Assembly (NCBI RefSeq): GCF_025133575.1
Contig: NZ_CP104011.1
Span: forward strand, 2,356,001 to 2,420,000
Length of the DNA: 64,000 nt
Source: Pseudomonas sp. GCEP-101
GTDB taxonomy: Bacteria; Pseudomonadota; Gammaproteobacteria; Pseudomonadales; Pseudomonadaceae
Direction of reading: 5' to 3'
Positions within the stretch are counted from its first letter, which is position 1; the number at the start of each line of letters is the position of its first letter. The notes under the pieces were generated by a model. It saw only the letters and a list, made by a program, of their open reading frames with translations, was not told the origin of the DNA and did not search any database. The position numbers were made by a program, and so were the translations under genes. This document shows positions 54,397 to 62,283 of the stretch, in pieces.

Positions 54397-55107
54397 TCAC
54401 AGCTCGACTTCACCCCCGGCCAGCGCGCACAGCTCGGTGAAGTCGACGATCTCGGTTTCCCGTCCATCCACGCGGATCAGTCCGTGCTTCTGCAGTCGGG
54501 TAAAGCTGCGCGACACCGTCTCCACCGCCAGGCCCAGGTAGTCGCCGATCTCGTTGCGCGACATGCTCAGGCGGAAGCGCGTGGCGGAGAAGCCGCGCTC
54601 GCGGAAGTGCGCGGAAATATTCAGCAGGAAGGCGGCAATGCGCGAGTCGGAGTTCAGGCGCGAGAGCAGCAGCTTCATCTGCTGGTCCTCGCGGATCTTG
54701 CGGCTCATCATCAGCATGATCTGGTGCGAAAGCCCCGGAATCTGGCTCGACAACTCCTCCAGCTGGCTGAACGGAATCTCGCTGCACAAGGTGCTCTCCA
54801 GCGCCTGCGCCGAGACCGGGTAGGCGCCTTCGCCCATGCCGGAAAACCCGAAGATCTCGGTGGCGTAGTAGAAGCCGGTGATCTTCTCCAGCCCCTGCTC
54901 GTTGGTGGTGAAGGTCTTGATCGAACCGGAGCGCACCAGGAACACGCTATGGAACGGGTCGCCCTGGCGGAACACGAAATCGCCCTTGTGCAGCAGGTGC
55001 CCCGGCTTGATGATCGCCTCCAGCTCCTGGACCTTGTCGTCGCTCAGCGTCGGTGGCGCCAGGCGGCAGTTCTTGCAGTACGGTTGCGGTTTGATCATCT
55101 GATTCAT
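54397..55107 (-). CDS. FNR/Anr-family regulator lacking the third N-terminal cysteine
   Basis: 236 residues from ATG 55107 (a weaker ATG is at 55119). Cyclic-nucleotide-binding fold (KGDFVFRQGDPFHSVFLVRSGSIKTF), dimer helix (MMSRKIREDQQMKLLLSRLNSDSRIAAFLLNISAHFRERGF) and HTH (MSRNEIGDYLGLAVETVSRSFTRLQKHGLI) match Anr. Of the four FNR cluster ligands, C11, C14 and C108 are present but the third (C-x2-C-x5-C) is Thr20. So this is a paralogue with a possibly altered or weaker Fe-S site, not the main Anr. Confidence 0.88.
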   Translation of the reverse strand: MNQMIKPQPYCKNCRLAPPTLSDDKVQELEAIIKPGHLLHKGDFVFRQGDPFHSVFLVRSGSIKTFTTNEQGLEKITGFYYATEIFGFSGMGEGAYPVSAQALESTLCSEIPFSQLEELSSQIPGLSHQIMLMMSRKIREDQQMKLLLSRLNSDSRIAAFLLNISAHFRERGFSATRFRLSMSRNEIGDYLGLAVETVSRSFTRLQKHGLIRVDGRETEIVDFTELCALAGGEVEL

Positions 55108-55381
55108 CCCTATCCCCATGCGCCACGCGCGTAGTCAAGCGGTCCTCGGGCGCATCGCCCCCACGTAAAACCATAGCAATGGAATGTGATCTGTCACCCG
55201 TCGGCGGGTCGGACGCGTCGTTCGCCAATGGATTTTTCATACCGGCTTGACCCTTTCTTCACTGCGCCACCGTCAGTCTCCACGACCATGCGCCAGGGGG
55301 TTATCGGGGGAGACCGCCAACTCCGGGGTGCAGCGGCGCGAGCGATACGCGTCGATCCCGCTCATTTCCGGAGACACGCCC

Positions 55382-56143
55382 GTGAACAACAAATTGCCAC
55401 AGATCACCCTGGCCTTCTGGGTGATGAAGATCTGCGCCACCACCCTGGGGGAAACCGCCGGCGACCTGCTGTCGATGACCCTCAACGTCGGCTATGCGGT
55501 CAGCTCGCTGATCCTCATCAGCGTGTTCCTCGTCACCCTGGTCGGCCAGCTCGCCAGCAAGCGCTACGTGCCCTGGCTGTACTGGCTGGTGATCCTCTCC
55601 ACCAGCACCGCCGGCACCACCATGTCCGACTTCATGGACCGCACCCTGGAACTCGGCTATGCCACCGGCTCGGCGATCCTCATCAGCATCCTGGCGGCCA
55701 TCTTCGCGGCCTGGCGCTTCAGCGGCACCTCGCTGTCGGTGGACAACATCCGCAGCTTCAAGGGCGAGATGTTCTACTGGGTCGCCATCCTCTTCTCCAA
55801 CACCCTGGGCACCGCCCTGGGCGACTTCCTCGCCGACGACTCGGGCCTGGGCTTCGCCGGCGGCGCGCTGCTGATCGGCAGCCTGATCGCCGTGGTGGTG
55901 CTGCTGCACTACTTCACCAGGCTGTCCTCGGTGCTGCTGTTCTGGGTGGCCTTCGTGCTGACCCGTCCGTTCGGCGCCACCCTGGGCGACGTACTGACCA
56001 AGTCCCACGAGAAGGGCGGGCTGGACTTCGGTACCATCGGCTCCTCGGCCATTCTCGCCGGCATCCTGGTGGCGCTGGTGGTGGTGGTCAGCGTGCGGCA
56101 GAAGCGCGAAGAGCAGGGCAGCGCCGCGGTGCTGTCGTCCTGA
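55382..56143 (+). CDS. COG4705-type multi-repeat membrane protein
   Basis: 253 residues, about eight TM helices. Four internal repeats are visible, each with a G-T-x-x-D-like turn: TLGETAGDLLSMTLNVGYA, TAGTTMSDFMDRTLELGYA, TLGTALGDFLADDSGLGFA and PFGATLGDVLTKSHEKGGL. GTG start at 55382 with GGAG eight bases upstream. No function known for the family; polar Asp/Thr in each repeat suggests a substrate- or ion-binding site. Divergent from the FNR-type gene. Confidence 0.8.
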   Translation: MNNKLPQITLAFWVMKICATTLGETAGDLLSMTLNVGYAVSSLILISVFLVTLVGQLASKRYVPWLYWLVILSTSTAGTTMSDFMDRTLELGYATGSAILISILAAIFAAWRFSGTSLSVDNIRSFKGEMFYWVAILFSNTLGTALGDFLADDSGLGFAGGALLIGSLIAVVVLLHYFTRLSSVLLFWVAFVLTRPFGATLGDVLTKSHEKGGLDFGTIGSSAILAGILVALVVVVSVRQKREEQGSAAVLSS

Positions 56144-56189
56144 CGAGCTGACCTGCAGCTCGTCCGCGACTGCGCGGCGGGCTAGCCTT

Positions 56190-56239
56190 GTGAAATTTGT
56201 TCTGTTATTTTTCATGAAAAATAATCAGAACAATTTCAC
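56190..56239. promoter_or_regulatory. 50-base near-perfect palindrome before the polyamine oxidase gene
   Basis: Arms GTGAAATTTGTTCTG and TCAGAACAATTTCAC around a perfect 20-base palindrome TTATTTTTCATGAAAAATAA. It ends nine bases before the ATG. One base is unpaired in the outer arm. AT-rich in a 66% GC region; a strong operator candidate. Confidence 0.8.
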
Positions 56240-56248
56240 GAGGTAGCG

Positions 56249-57538
56249 ATGTTCCTGCGTTCGACCGAGCCGGTCGGCACCTACTACGCCGGCGCCAACC
56301 CCGAGCTGATCCAGCCCCGCGAAGCCCTTCGCGAACCGCTGGACTGCGACGTCCTGGTGATCGGCGCCGGCTTCAGCGGCCTGCACACCGCGCTGCAACT
56401 GATCGAAGGCGGCCGCCAGGTCTGCATGATCGAGGCCAGCCGCATCGCCTGGGCCGCTTCCGGACGCAACGGCGGGCAGGCCCTGCCGGGTTGGTCCAGC
56501 GACCTGGGGCCCATCGAGGACGACCTCGGCCACGAAGGCGCGCTGCGCCTGTGGCAGGGCATGCTCTGGGCTGCCCTTGAGCTGCGCGACCTGCCGCAAC
56601 GCCACGGCTTCGATTGCGACTACCGCATCGGCCACCTGTGGACCGCGGTGCTGCCGCGCCGGGTCGGTGCACTCTACGACTGGCAGGCCGAAGCCAACCG
56701 TCGCTGGGGCTACGAAGGCCTGCAATTCATCCCCCGTGAAGACCTGCCGCAGTGGATCGCCAGCGACCGCTACCAGGCGGGCCTGTACGACCCGAACTCC
56801 GCGCACCTCAACCCGCTGAAGCTCGCCTACGGCCTGGCCGGCGCCATCGAGCGCGCCGGCGGGCGCATCTTCGAGCAGACCCGCGCGCTGAGCCTGCGCG
56901 AGACCGGCTCCGGTTATGAGGTGACCACCGAGCATGGCACCGTGCGCTGCGCCGCCCTGGTGCTGGCCTGCAATGCCTACATCGACGGGCTGGACCGCGA
57001 CGTCTCCGAGCGCATCCTGCCGGTGGGCACCTACCAGGTTGCCACCGCGCCGCTGGGCGAGGAGTTGGCCTGTTCGCTGCTGCCGAAGAACTGCTGCGTC
57101 ACCGACAACCAGTTCGTCCTCGACTACTTCCGCCTGACCCCCGACCATCGCCTGCTGTTCGGCGGCGGCTGCACCTACCTGGGCGGCATGCCCAGGGACA
57201 TCCGCGCCGCCACGCGTCCCTACGTCGAGCGCGTGTTCCCGCAGCTCAAGGGTGTGGAACTGGAATACGCCTGGGGCGGGCACATCGACTGCAGCATGCG
57301 CCGCACCCCGGACATCGGCCGGCGCGGCGATCTCTACTGGCTGCAGGGCTATTCCGGCCACGGCGTGCTGCCGAGCCTGGCCGCCGCCCACGCGGTGAGC
57401 GAAGCCCTGTTCGGCCGCAGCGACGAGCTTGATCTCTATCAACGCATCCGCAATCCCGGGTTCCCCGGCGGCCAGCGCTTCGCCGCGCCCCTGGAAGCCG
57501 TGGGCAAGGCCTGGTATCGATTGCGGGACTTTGTCTAA
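56249..57538 (+). CDS. FAD-dependent gamma-glutamylpolyamine oxidase (PuuB/PauB-like)
   Basis: 429 residues of the DAO/glycine oxidase fold. FAD-binding LVIGAGFSGLHTALQLIEGG near residue 35, SGRNGGQALPGWSSDLG, and C-terminal WGGHIDCSMRRTPDIGRR and GYSGHGVLPSLAAAHA, as in PuuB. Oxidises gamma-glutamylputrescine or a related compound. Followed closely by a cupin regulator and a gamma-glutamylpolyamine synthetase, which supports the role. Confidence 0.85.
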   Translation: MFLRSTEPVGTYYAGANPELIQPREALREPLDCDVLVIGAGFSGLHTALQLIEGGRQVCMIEASRIAWAASGRNGGQALPGWSSDLGPIEDDLGHEGALRLWQGMLWAALELRDLPQRHGFDCDYRIGHLWTAVLPRRVGALYDWQAEANRRWGYEGLQFIPREDLPQWIASDRYQAGLYDPNSAHLNPLKLAYGLAGAIERAGGRIFEQTRALSLRETGSGYEVTTEHGTVRCAALVLACNAYIDGLDRDVSERILPVGTYQVATAPLGEELACSLLPKNCCVTDNQFVLDYFRLTPDHRLLFGGGCTYLGGMPRDIRAATRPYVERVFPQLKGVELEYAWGGHIDCSMRRTPDIGRRGDLYWLQGYSGHGVLPSLAAAHAVSEALFGRSDELDLYQRIRNPGFPGGQRFAAPLEAVGKAWYRLRDFV

Positions 57539-57551
57539 TTCGGAACCTGCC

Positions 57552-58103
57552 ATGACCCAGACGGCCACCAACGGACACCTTGCCACGCTGATCCGCGACC
57601 TGCGCAAGCACAAGAACCTCACCCTGGGCGAGCTGGCCGAGCAGATCGGCCGCTCGGTGGGCTTCCTCTCCCAGGTCGAGCGCGGCCTGTCGCAACCCAC
57701 CGTCGCCGACCTCACCGCGATCAGCGAAGCCCTCGGCGTGCCGACCACCTACTTCTACGCCGGCGACACCCGCCGCGAGCGCGACTGGGTGACCCGGCCG
57801 AACGACCGCCGCACCCTCTACTACGCCGGCGGCATCACCGACATCCTCGCCTCGCCGAACATGTCCGGCGGCTTCTCCCTGCTCGACAGCATCCTCGCCC
57901 CCGGCGCCACCAGCGGCGACGGCCACCTGGACGACAGCTCGGAGCAGGGCGGCTTCGTTCTTGAAGGCGAACTGACCATCTGGTACGAGGACGACACCGT
58001 CACCCTGTACGCCAACGACAGTTTCCAGCTGCCGCCGCACAGCCAGTTCCGCTACGGCAACCTGACCGACAAACCGACAAGGGTGCTCTGGATCTTCACC
58101 TGA
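57552..58103 (+). CDS. XRE-cupin transcriptional regulator (PuuR/PauR type)
   Basis: 183 residues: N-terminal HTH (IRDLRKHKNLTLGELAEQIGRSVGFLSQVERGLSQPTVADLTAISEALG) and C-terminal cupin (GHLDDSSEQGGFVLEGELTIWYEDDTVTLYANDSFQLPPHSQFRYGN). PuuR and PauR of this type repress polyamine catabolism until polyamine or its product binds the cupin. Thirteen bases after the oxidase gene, so probably same transcript. Confidence 0.88.
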   Translation: MTQTATNGHLATLIRDLRKHKNLTLGELAEQIGRSVGFLSQVERGLSQPTVADLTAISEALGVPTTYFYAGDTRRERDWVTRPNDRRTLYYAGGITDILASPNMSGGFSLLDSILAPGATSGDGHLDDSSEQGGFVLEGELTIWYEDDTVTLYANDSFQLPPHSQFRYGNLTDKPTRVLWIFT

Positions 58104-58142
58104 ATTTCAACCGGTACCTGCTGCGCTCGCCCATGCGGCGTT

Positions 58143-58200
58143 GGAAGTCGGCTCGGATTGCTCATTTGGCGGCCTAAACGCCGCATCCGAGCCGACTTCC
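58143..58200. promoter_or_regulatory. 16-base perfect inverted repeat between the regulator and synthetase genes
   Basis: GGAAGTCGGCTCGGAT (58143-58158) and ATCCGAGCCGACTTCC (58185-58200), with inner GCGGC-CTAAAC-GCCGC. Long hairpin, no T-run; could limit read-through or regulate the downstream gene. Confidence 0.7.
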
Positions 58201-58275
58201 GCCTTGCCTGGCCTTCGCTCGCCACGGTCCCGCCTCGAAATTGCTCCAAGCGCCCGAAAACAAAAGGCAAACCCA

Positions 58276-59625
58276 ATGAACCGCCCGACCTATCCCGACC
58301 TGCTCAGCGAAGTTCGCGCCTTCCGCCAGCAATACCCGGACATCCGCTACGTCGACCTGATCTGCCTGGACATTCCCGGCCACTTCTACGGCAAGCGCTA
58401 CCCCGTGGACATGCTGGAGAAGGTCGCCGCCGGCAGCCCGCTGAAACTGCCGCAGAACTGCGTGCTGCTGGGCGCACAAGGGGGCCTGCACCCCATCGGC
58501 GACTACTGCTTCAACGACGGCGACCCGGATGCGCCGCGCCGCCTGATCCCCGGTTCGCTCAAGCCGGTGCGCTGGGAGAACCAGCCGCTGGGGCAGATGC
58601 TGATCAGCTCCGACGGCACCGAGGCGCCCATCGAATTCGAACCGCGCGAAGTGCTCGCCCGCGTCATGCAGCGCCTGGAGTCCAAGGGCATCCGCCCGGT
58701 GGTGGCCTTCGAGCTGGAGTTCTACCTGTTCGACAGGAAGCTCGACGCCGGCCTGCCGCAATACCCCCGCGACCCGCTGTGCGATGACGAGGACGACCAG
58801 CCGAACATGCACATCGAGCGCCTGTCGCGCTTCTCCGACGTGCTCCACGAGATCGTCGACGCTTCCCGTGAGCAGGGCGTGGACGCCAACGTCATCACCG
58901 CCGAAATCGGCCCGGGCCAGTTCGAGATCAACTTCGCCCACTGCGACGACGGCCTGCATGCTGCCGACCAGGCCGCGCTGTTCACCCGTGCCACCCGTGG
59001 CGTGGCGCTCAAGCACGGCTACCGCGCCAGCTTCATGAGCAAGCCGTACCTGCATGCGCCGGGCAGCGGCATGCACGTGCACGTCAGCCTGTACGACCGC
59101 GACGGCAACAACCTGCTCGACCGCGATCACCAGCAGGCGCTGCGCCACGCCGTGGCCGGCTGCCTGGAGCTGCTGCCGCACTGCATGCCGATCTTCGCCG
59201 CCAACCACAACGCCTACCGCCGCTACGGCTCCCGCGTGAACGCGGCGAGCAAGGCCAGCTGGGGCTTCGAGGACCGCGATGCGTGCATCCGCATTCCGGA
59301 GTCCGACGGCAAGAATCTGCGCATCGAGCACCGCCTGGCCGGCGCCGACGCCAACCCCTACCTGGTGCTCGCGGCGATCCTCACCGGCATGGAGCACGGC
59401 CTGGAAACCCGCCAGGAGCCGATTCCGCCGCTGAACGACGACCGCGCCAGCGGCATCGACTTCCCCCGCGACATGCTCGGCGCCGTCGCCGCCATGGAAA
59501 ACCACCCGGTGGTGAAGGACGGCCTGGGCAGCGAGTTCGTCTTCGTCTACTGCGAGAACAAGCGCCACGACCACCTGGACTTCATGAACGAAGTCAGCGC
59601 GCGGGAGTACCGCTGGTTCCTCTGA
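58276..59625 (+). CDS. Gamma-glutamylpolyamine synthetase (glutamine synthetase family, PauA/PuuA-like)
   Basis: 449 residues, class I-type GS fold of the polyamine subfamily. VVAFELEFYLFDRK (metal-binding Glu), ITAEIGPGQFEINFAHCDD, and SFMSKPYLHAPGSGMHVHVSL, NHNAYRRYGSRVNAASKASWGFEDRDACIRIPES and RIEHRLAGADANPYL correspond to the GS active-site blocks. ATP-dependent ligation of glutamate to putrescine or another polyamine. Placed with the oxidase and regulator; precise polyamine not readable. Confidence 0.87.
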   Translation: MNRPTYPDLLSEVRAFRQQYPDIRYVDLICLDIPGHFYGKRYPVDMLEKVAAGSPLKLPQNCVLLGAQGGLHPIGDYCFNDGDPDAPRRLIPGSLKPVRWENQPLGQMLISSDGTEAPIEFEPREVLARVMQRLESKGIRPVVAFELEFYLFDRKLDAGLPQYPRDPLCDDEDDQPNMHIERLSRFSDVLHEIVDASREQGVDANVITAEIGPGQFEINFAHCDDGLHAADQAALFTRATRGVALKHGYRASFMSKPYLHAPGSGMHVHVSLYDRDGNNLLDRDHQQALRHAVAGCLELLPHCMPIFAANHNAYRRYGSRVNAASKASWGFEDRDACIRIPESDGKNLRIEHRLAGADANPYLVLAAILTGMEHGLETRQEPIPPLNDDRASGIDFPRDMLGAVAAMENHPVVKDGLGSEFVFVYCENKRHDHLDFMNEVSAREYRWFL

Positions 59626-59640
59626 CGCGTGTTGCTTTTT

Positions 59641-59720
59641 GTAGGAGCGAGCTTGCTCGCGAACCGCTCCGCAGCGGGGCGGGTTCGCGAGCAAGAACTA
59701 GACGTCCCCCTCGCTCCTAC
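59641..59720. repeat. REP family A with interrupted right arm
   Basis: Right arm GTTCGCGAGCAAG, then AACTAGACGTCCCCCT, then CGCTCCTAC; compare 33208-33299. Confidence 0.85.
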
Positions 59721-59780
59721 GAAAAGCCGCAACGCCCGGCGTACGGCCGGGGATAGGGCCGCCCACGCTCGGGCTCACCT

Positions 59781-59852
59781 GTAGGAGCGGGCCATGCCCG
59801 CGACCACCCGCCGGCTGCGAGCGTGAAATCATCGCGGACTCCGTCCGCGATC
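59781..59852. repeat. REP arms, families C and B
   Basis: GTAGGAGCGGGCCATGCCCG near 59781 and ATCGCGGACTCCGTCCGCGA near 59833; the two arms are from different families. With the preceding REP this fills the 323 bases before the Pmp3 gene. Confidence 0.7.
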
Positions 59853-59948
59853 GCCCACCCGCCACGCACCCGCGCCAGATTCTCTGAACCCGCTGCGCTT
59901 CCCGGCGGTCCATTCCATGCATCCGGCAATCTCACAAGGAGCCACCGC

Positions 59949-60107
59949 ATGGACTTCATCCGCATCCTCATCGCCATCATCCTGCCGCCGCTGGGCGTGT
60001 TCCTCCAGGTCGGTTTCGGCGGCGCGTTCTGGCTCAACATCCTGCTGACGCTGCTCGGTTATATCCCCGGCATCGTCCACGCCGTGTACATCATCGCCAA
60101 GCGCTAG
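59949..60107 (+). CDS. YqaE/Pmp3-family membrane peptide
   Basis: 52 residues with two TM helices: ILIAIILPPLGVFLQVGFGGAFWLNILLTLLGYIPGIVHAVYIIA. The LPPLGVFL and LGYIPGIxHA motifs define the Pmp3/YqaE family of stress-induced small membrane proteins. AAGGAG precedes the ATG. Confidence 0.92.
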   Translation: MDFIRILIAIILPPLGVFLQVGFGGAFWLNILLTLLGYIPGIVHAVYIIAKR

Positions 60108-60119
60108 AGCGCCCGAAGC

Positions 60120-60590
60120 TCACGCCGATTCGGTCAGGGGGATGCGCTCGCCGTCGCCGAACCCATCGTGTACGGCGAGGGTCAGCGCAACCGGCCAGCT
60201 CCATCCGCCGGCTTTCCACCAGCATTCGGCGAACCAGGACTTGAGGGTGTTGGCAATGAGCGCGACACCCTGGAAGTCCTCCTCGAAGTAGGCCGGATCG
60301 AACTCGGGAGCGTCCTCCAGGCCCAACTGCAAGTCCAGCGCCTTGCCGGCGAACAGCGTGGGGTCCGAGGCATCCACCTTGTTGTTCTCGCCGCTGAGGT
60401 AGAGCCAGGCGTCGGGTGTGTCGAGACCGTTCTCGCCGAGGAAAAGCTGCACGTCCCCCCTTAGCGGCTGATCGGGCAGCGGGCGCACCAGCAGCGCGCG
60501 CAGCGCAGCGATGGTCGTCGGCGTCGAGCGTTGCAGGTAGCGACGGTAGCGTCGGCAGAACTGGTCGGGAGTCAGGCCGTAGGGAATCAT
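60120..60590 (-). CDS. Hypothetical protein
   Basis: 156 residues from ATG 60590 (MIPYGLTPDQFCRRYRRYLQ). The frame is open to 60701, but the additional 37 residues are low-complexity basic and unlike the rest. Acidic, soluble, with FDPAYFEEDFQGVALIANTLKSWFAECWWKAGGW. No family recognised. Convergent with the Pmp3 gene, 12 bases apart. Confidence 0.65.
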   Translation of the reverse strand: MIPYGLTPDQFCRRYRRYLQRSTPTTIAALRALLVRPLPDQPLRGDVQLFLGENGLDTPDAWLYLSGENNKVDASDPTLFAGKALDLQLGLEDAPEFDPAYFEEDFQGVALIANTLKSWFAECWWKAGGWSWPVALTLAVHDGFGDGERIPLTESA

Positions 60591-60714
60591 CTGTCGAACT
60601 CGCTGTGCAGGGCGCGAACTGCTGGCGCGTCGCGCGGAGTGGGTAGGCGGCATTCTTGCCGAGCCTGACCCGAGCGCCAAGTCACGGTCGGTTACGGACA
60701 TCCGGCACAGTGCC

Positions 60715-62283
60715 CTAGAGCGCCCGACTGCCCTCCCAGAAGTGCTCCGCCAGCATGCGCAGTTCCGCCGCCACTTCCGCCATGCGCGCGGCGCTGCGCT
60801 GGCAGGTGCCGACCTGCGCCGCGTTGCTGTCGGCCGAGCCGCGAATGGCGTGCAGGCTGCGCTGCACGTCCTCGCTGGCGACGCCCTGTTCCTCGATGGC
60901 CTCGGCGATTTCCAGGCTCATCCGCTGGATCGCCGAGACCTGTTCGCTGATGCGCTCCAGCGTGCCCGCCGCCTGGCCGGCCTGGGCCAGGCTGGCGACC
61001 GCCTGCTCGCAGCAGTGCCAGAGCGCCCGCACCGACTCCTGCGCGCCCTGCTGAAGGTTGCCGACCAGCGTTTGAATGTCCCGCGCCGAGTTTTCCGTGC
61101 GCGAGGCCAGCGCGCGCACCTCGTCGGCGACGACCGCGAAACCGCGTCCGCTTTCCCCGGCGCGCGCGGCTTCGATGGCGGCGTTGAGCGCCAGCAGGTT
61201 GGTTTGCCCAGCAACGTCGCGGATCACCTCGAGCATCCGTGAGATCGCCGCACTGTGTTCCTGCTGTTGTTCCACCGCGTTGCTCGCCGCGCGCACGCCG
61301 GCTTCCAGCGCGGCGAGTTGCCCGCGCGTGCCATGCACGTCCGCATGCCCGGCCTGGGTGATGCGTTCGCTGCACTGGGCGGCCACCGCGCTGTGCTGCG
61401 CATGCCGGGCGACCTCCTGGACGCTCTGCGCCAGCTGCTGCATGGCGCTGGCGACCTGTTCGGTCTCGCGCTGTTGCACCTGCGACGCGGCGCTGCCGCC
61501 GGCCATGGCGTCGGCCAGCGCGGCGGCGTGTTCGGCCAGTTGCCGCGAGGCGTCGGCCATGCGACCGACCACCGCGGCGGTTTCCGCCTCCAGCATGCGC
61601 AAGGCGAAATCCAGCTCGCCGAACTCATCCGCGCGGCCCGCGTAGAGTTGCTGGCTCAGCGGGTTGCTGGCGATCTTCCGCGCCCGCGCCAGCAGCGCGC
61701 CCAGCGGTTGCAGGCGCAGCACCAGCCAGGCGCCGGAGGCCCCCAGCGCCAGCAGGAACGCCAGGGGCATCAGCGGGGGCCACGCCAGCGCGATGAGCGC
61801 GCCGCTGGCCTGCGCCGCCAGCAGGCCCAACAGCAGCTGCGCCACCAGTGTCAGGCGCGGCCGGTCCAGCCGCTCCCCCGCCCGCAGGCGCGCATACAGC
61901 CGCTCGGCGGCGGCGACCTGCTCGGCGCCGGGGCGGGTGCGCACCGACTGGTACTCCACCACCTTGCCGCCGTGACGGATCGGCGTGACGAAGGCGCTGA
62001 CCCAGTAGTGGTCGCCGTTCTTGCAGCGGTTTTTCACCAGGCCCATCCAGCTGCGCCCGGCTTGCAGCGTCTGCCAGAGATGGGCGAAGGCGGCGGGCGG
62101 CATGTCCGGGTGGCGCACGCGGTTGTGGTTGAAGCCCACCAGTTCCTCGGCGGCGAAACCGCTGATCTGGAGGAAGTCGGGGTTCACATGGGTGACCGCA
62201 CCCTTGAGGTCGGTGGTGGAAAGAATGTTGGCGTTGGCCGGCACCTCCACCTGGCGCCCGGTGATGGGCAGGTTGTGCTTCAT
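60715..62283 (-). CDS. Aer-like PAS methyl-accepting chemoreceptor
   Basis: 522 residues. N-terminal PAS domain ([62 protein letters not shown], as in FAD-binding Aer), hydrophobic anchor about 155-200, and an MCP signalling domain with [29 protein letters not shown]. No periplasmic sensor domain, consistent with aerotaxis or redox taxis. Its ATG overlaps the stop of the upstream GGDEF-EAL gene as ATGA, so the two are coupled. Confidence 0.9.
   Translation of the reverse strand: MKHNLPITGRQVEVPANANILSTTDLKGAVTHVNPDFLQISGFAAEELVGFNHNRVRHPDMPPAAFAHLWQTLQAGRSWMGLVKNRCKNGDHYWVSAFVTPIRHGGKVVEYQSVRTRPGAEQVAAAERLYARLRAGERLDRPRLTLVAQLLLGLLAAQASGALIALAWPPLMPLAFLLALGASGAWLVLRLQPLGALLARARKIASNPLSQQLYAGRADEFGELDFALRMLEAETAAVVGRMADASRQLAEHAAALADAMAGGSAASQVQQRETEQVASAMQQLAQSVQEVARHAQHSAVAAQCSERITQAGHADVHGTRGQLAALEAGVRAASNAVEQQQEHSAAISRMLEVIRDVAGQTNLLALNAAIEAARAGESGRGFAVVADEVRALASRTENSARDIQTLVGNLQQGAQESVRALWHCCEQAVASLAQAGQAAGTLERISEQVSAIQRMSLEIAEAIEEQGVASEDVQRSLHAIRGSADSNAAQVGTCQRSAARMAEVAAELRMLAEHFWEGSRAL

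Noticed and set aside
54397..55107. Calling this gene anr outright
   Set aside because: It lacks the third N-terminal cluster cysteine and its N-terminus differs from the Anr sequence I recall; a paralogue is more likely.
55182..55198. TGTGATCTGTCACC as a Vfr/CRP site near the FNR-type gene
   Set aside because: Spacing between half sites is four, not six, and no second feature supports it.
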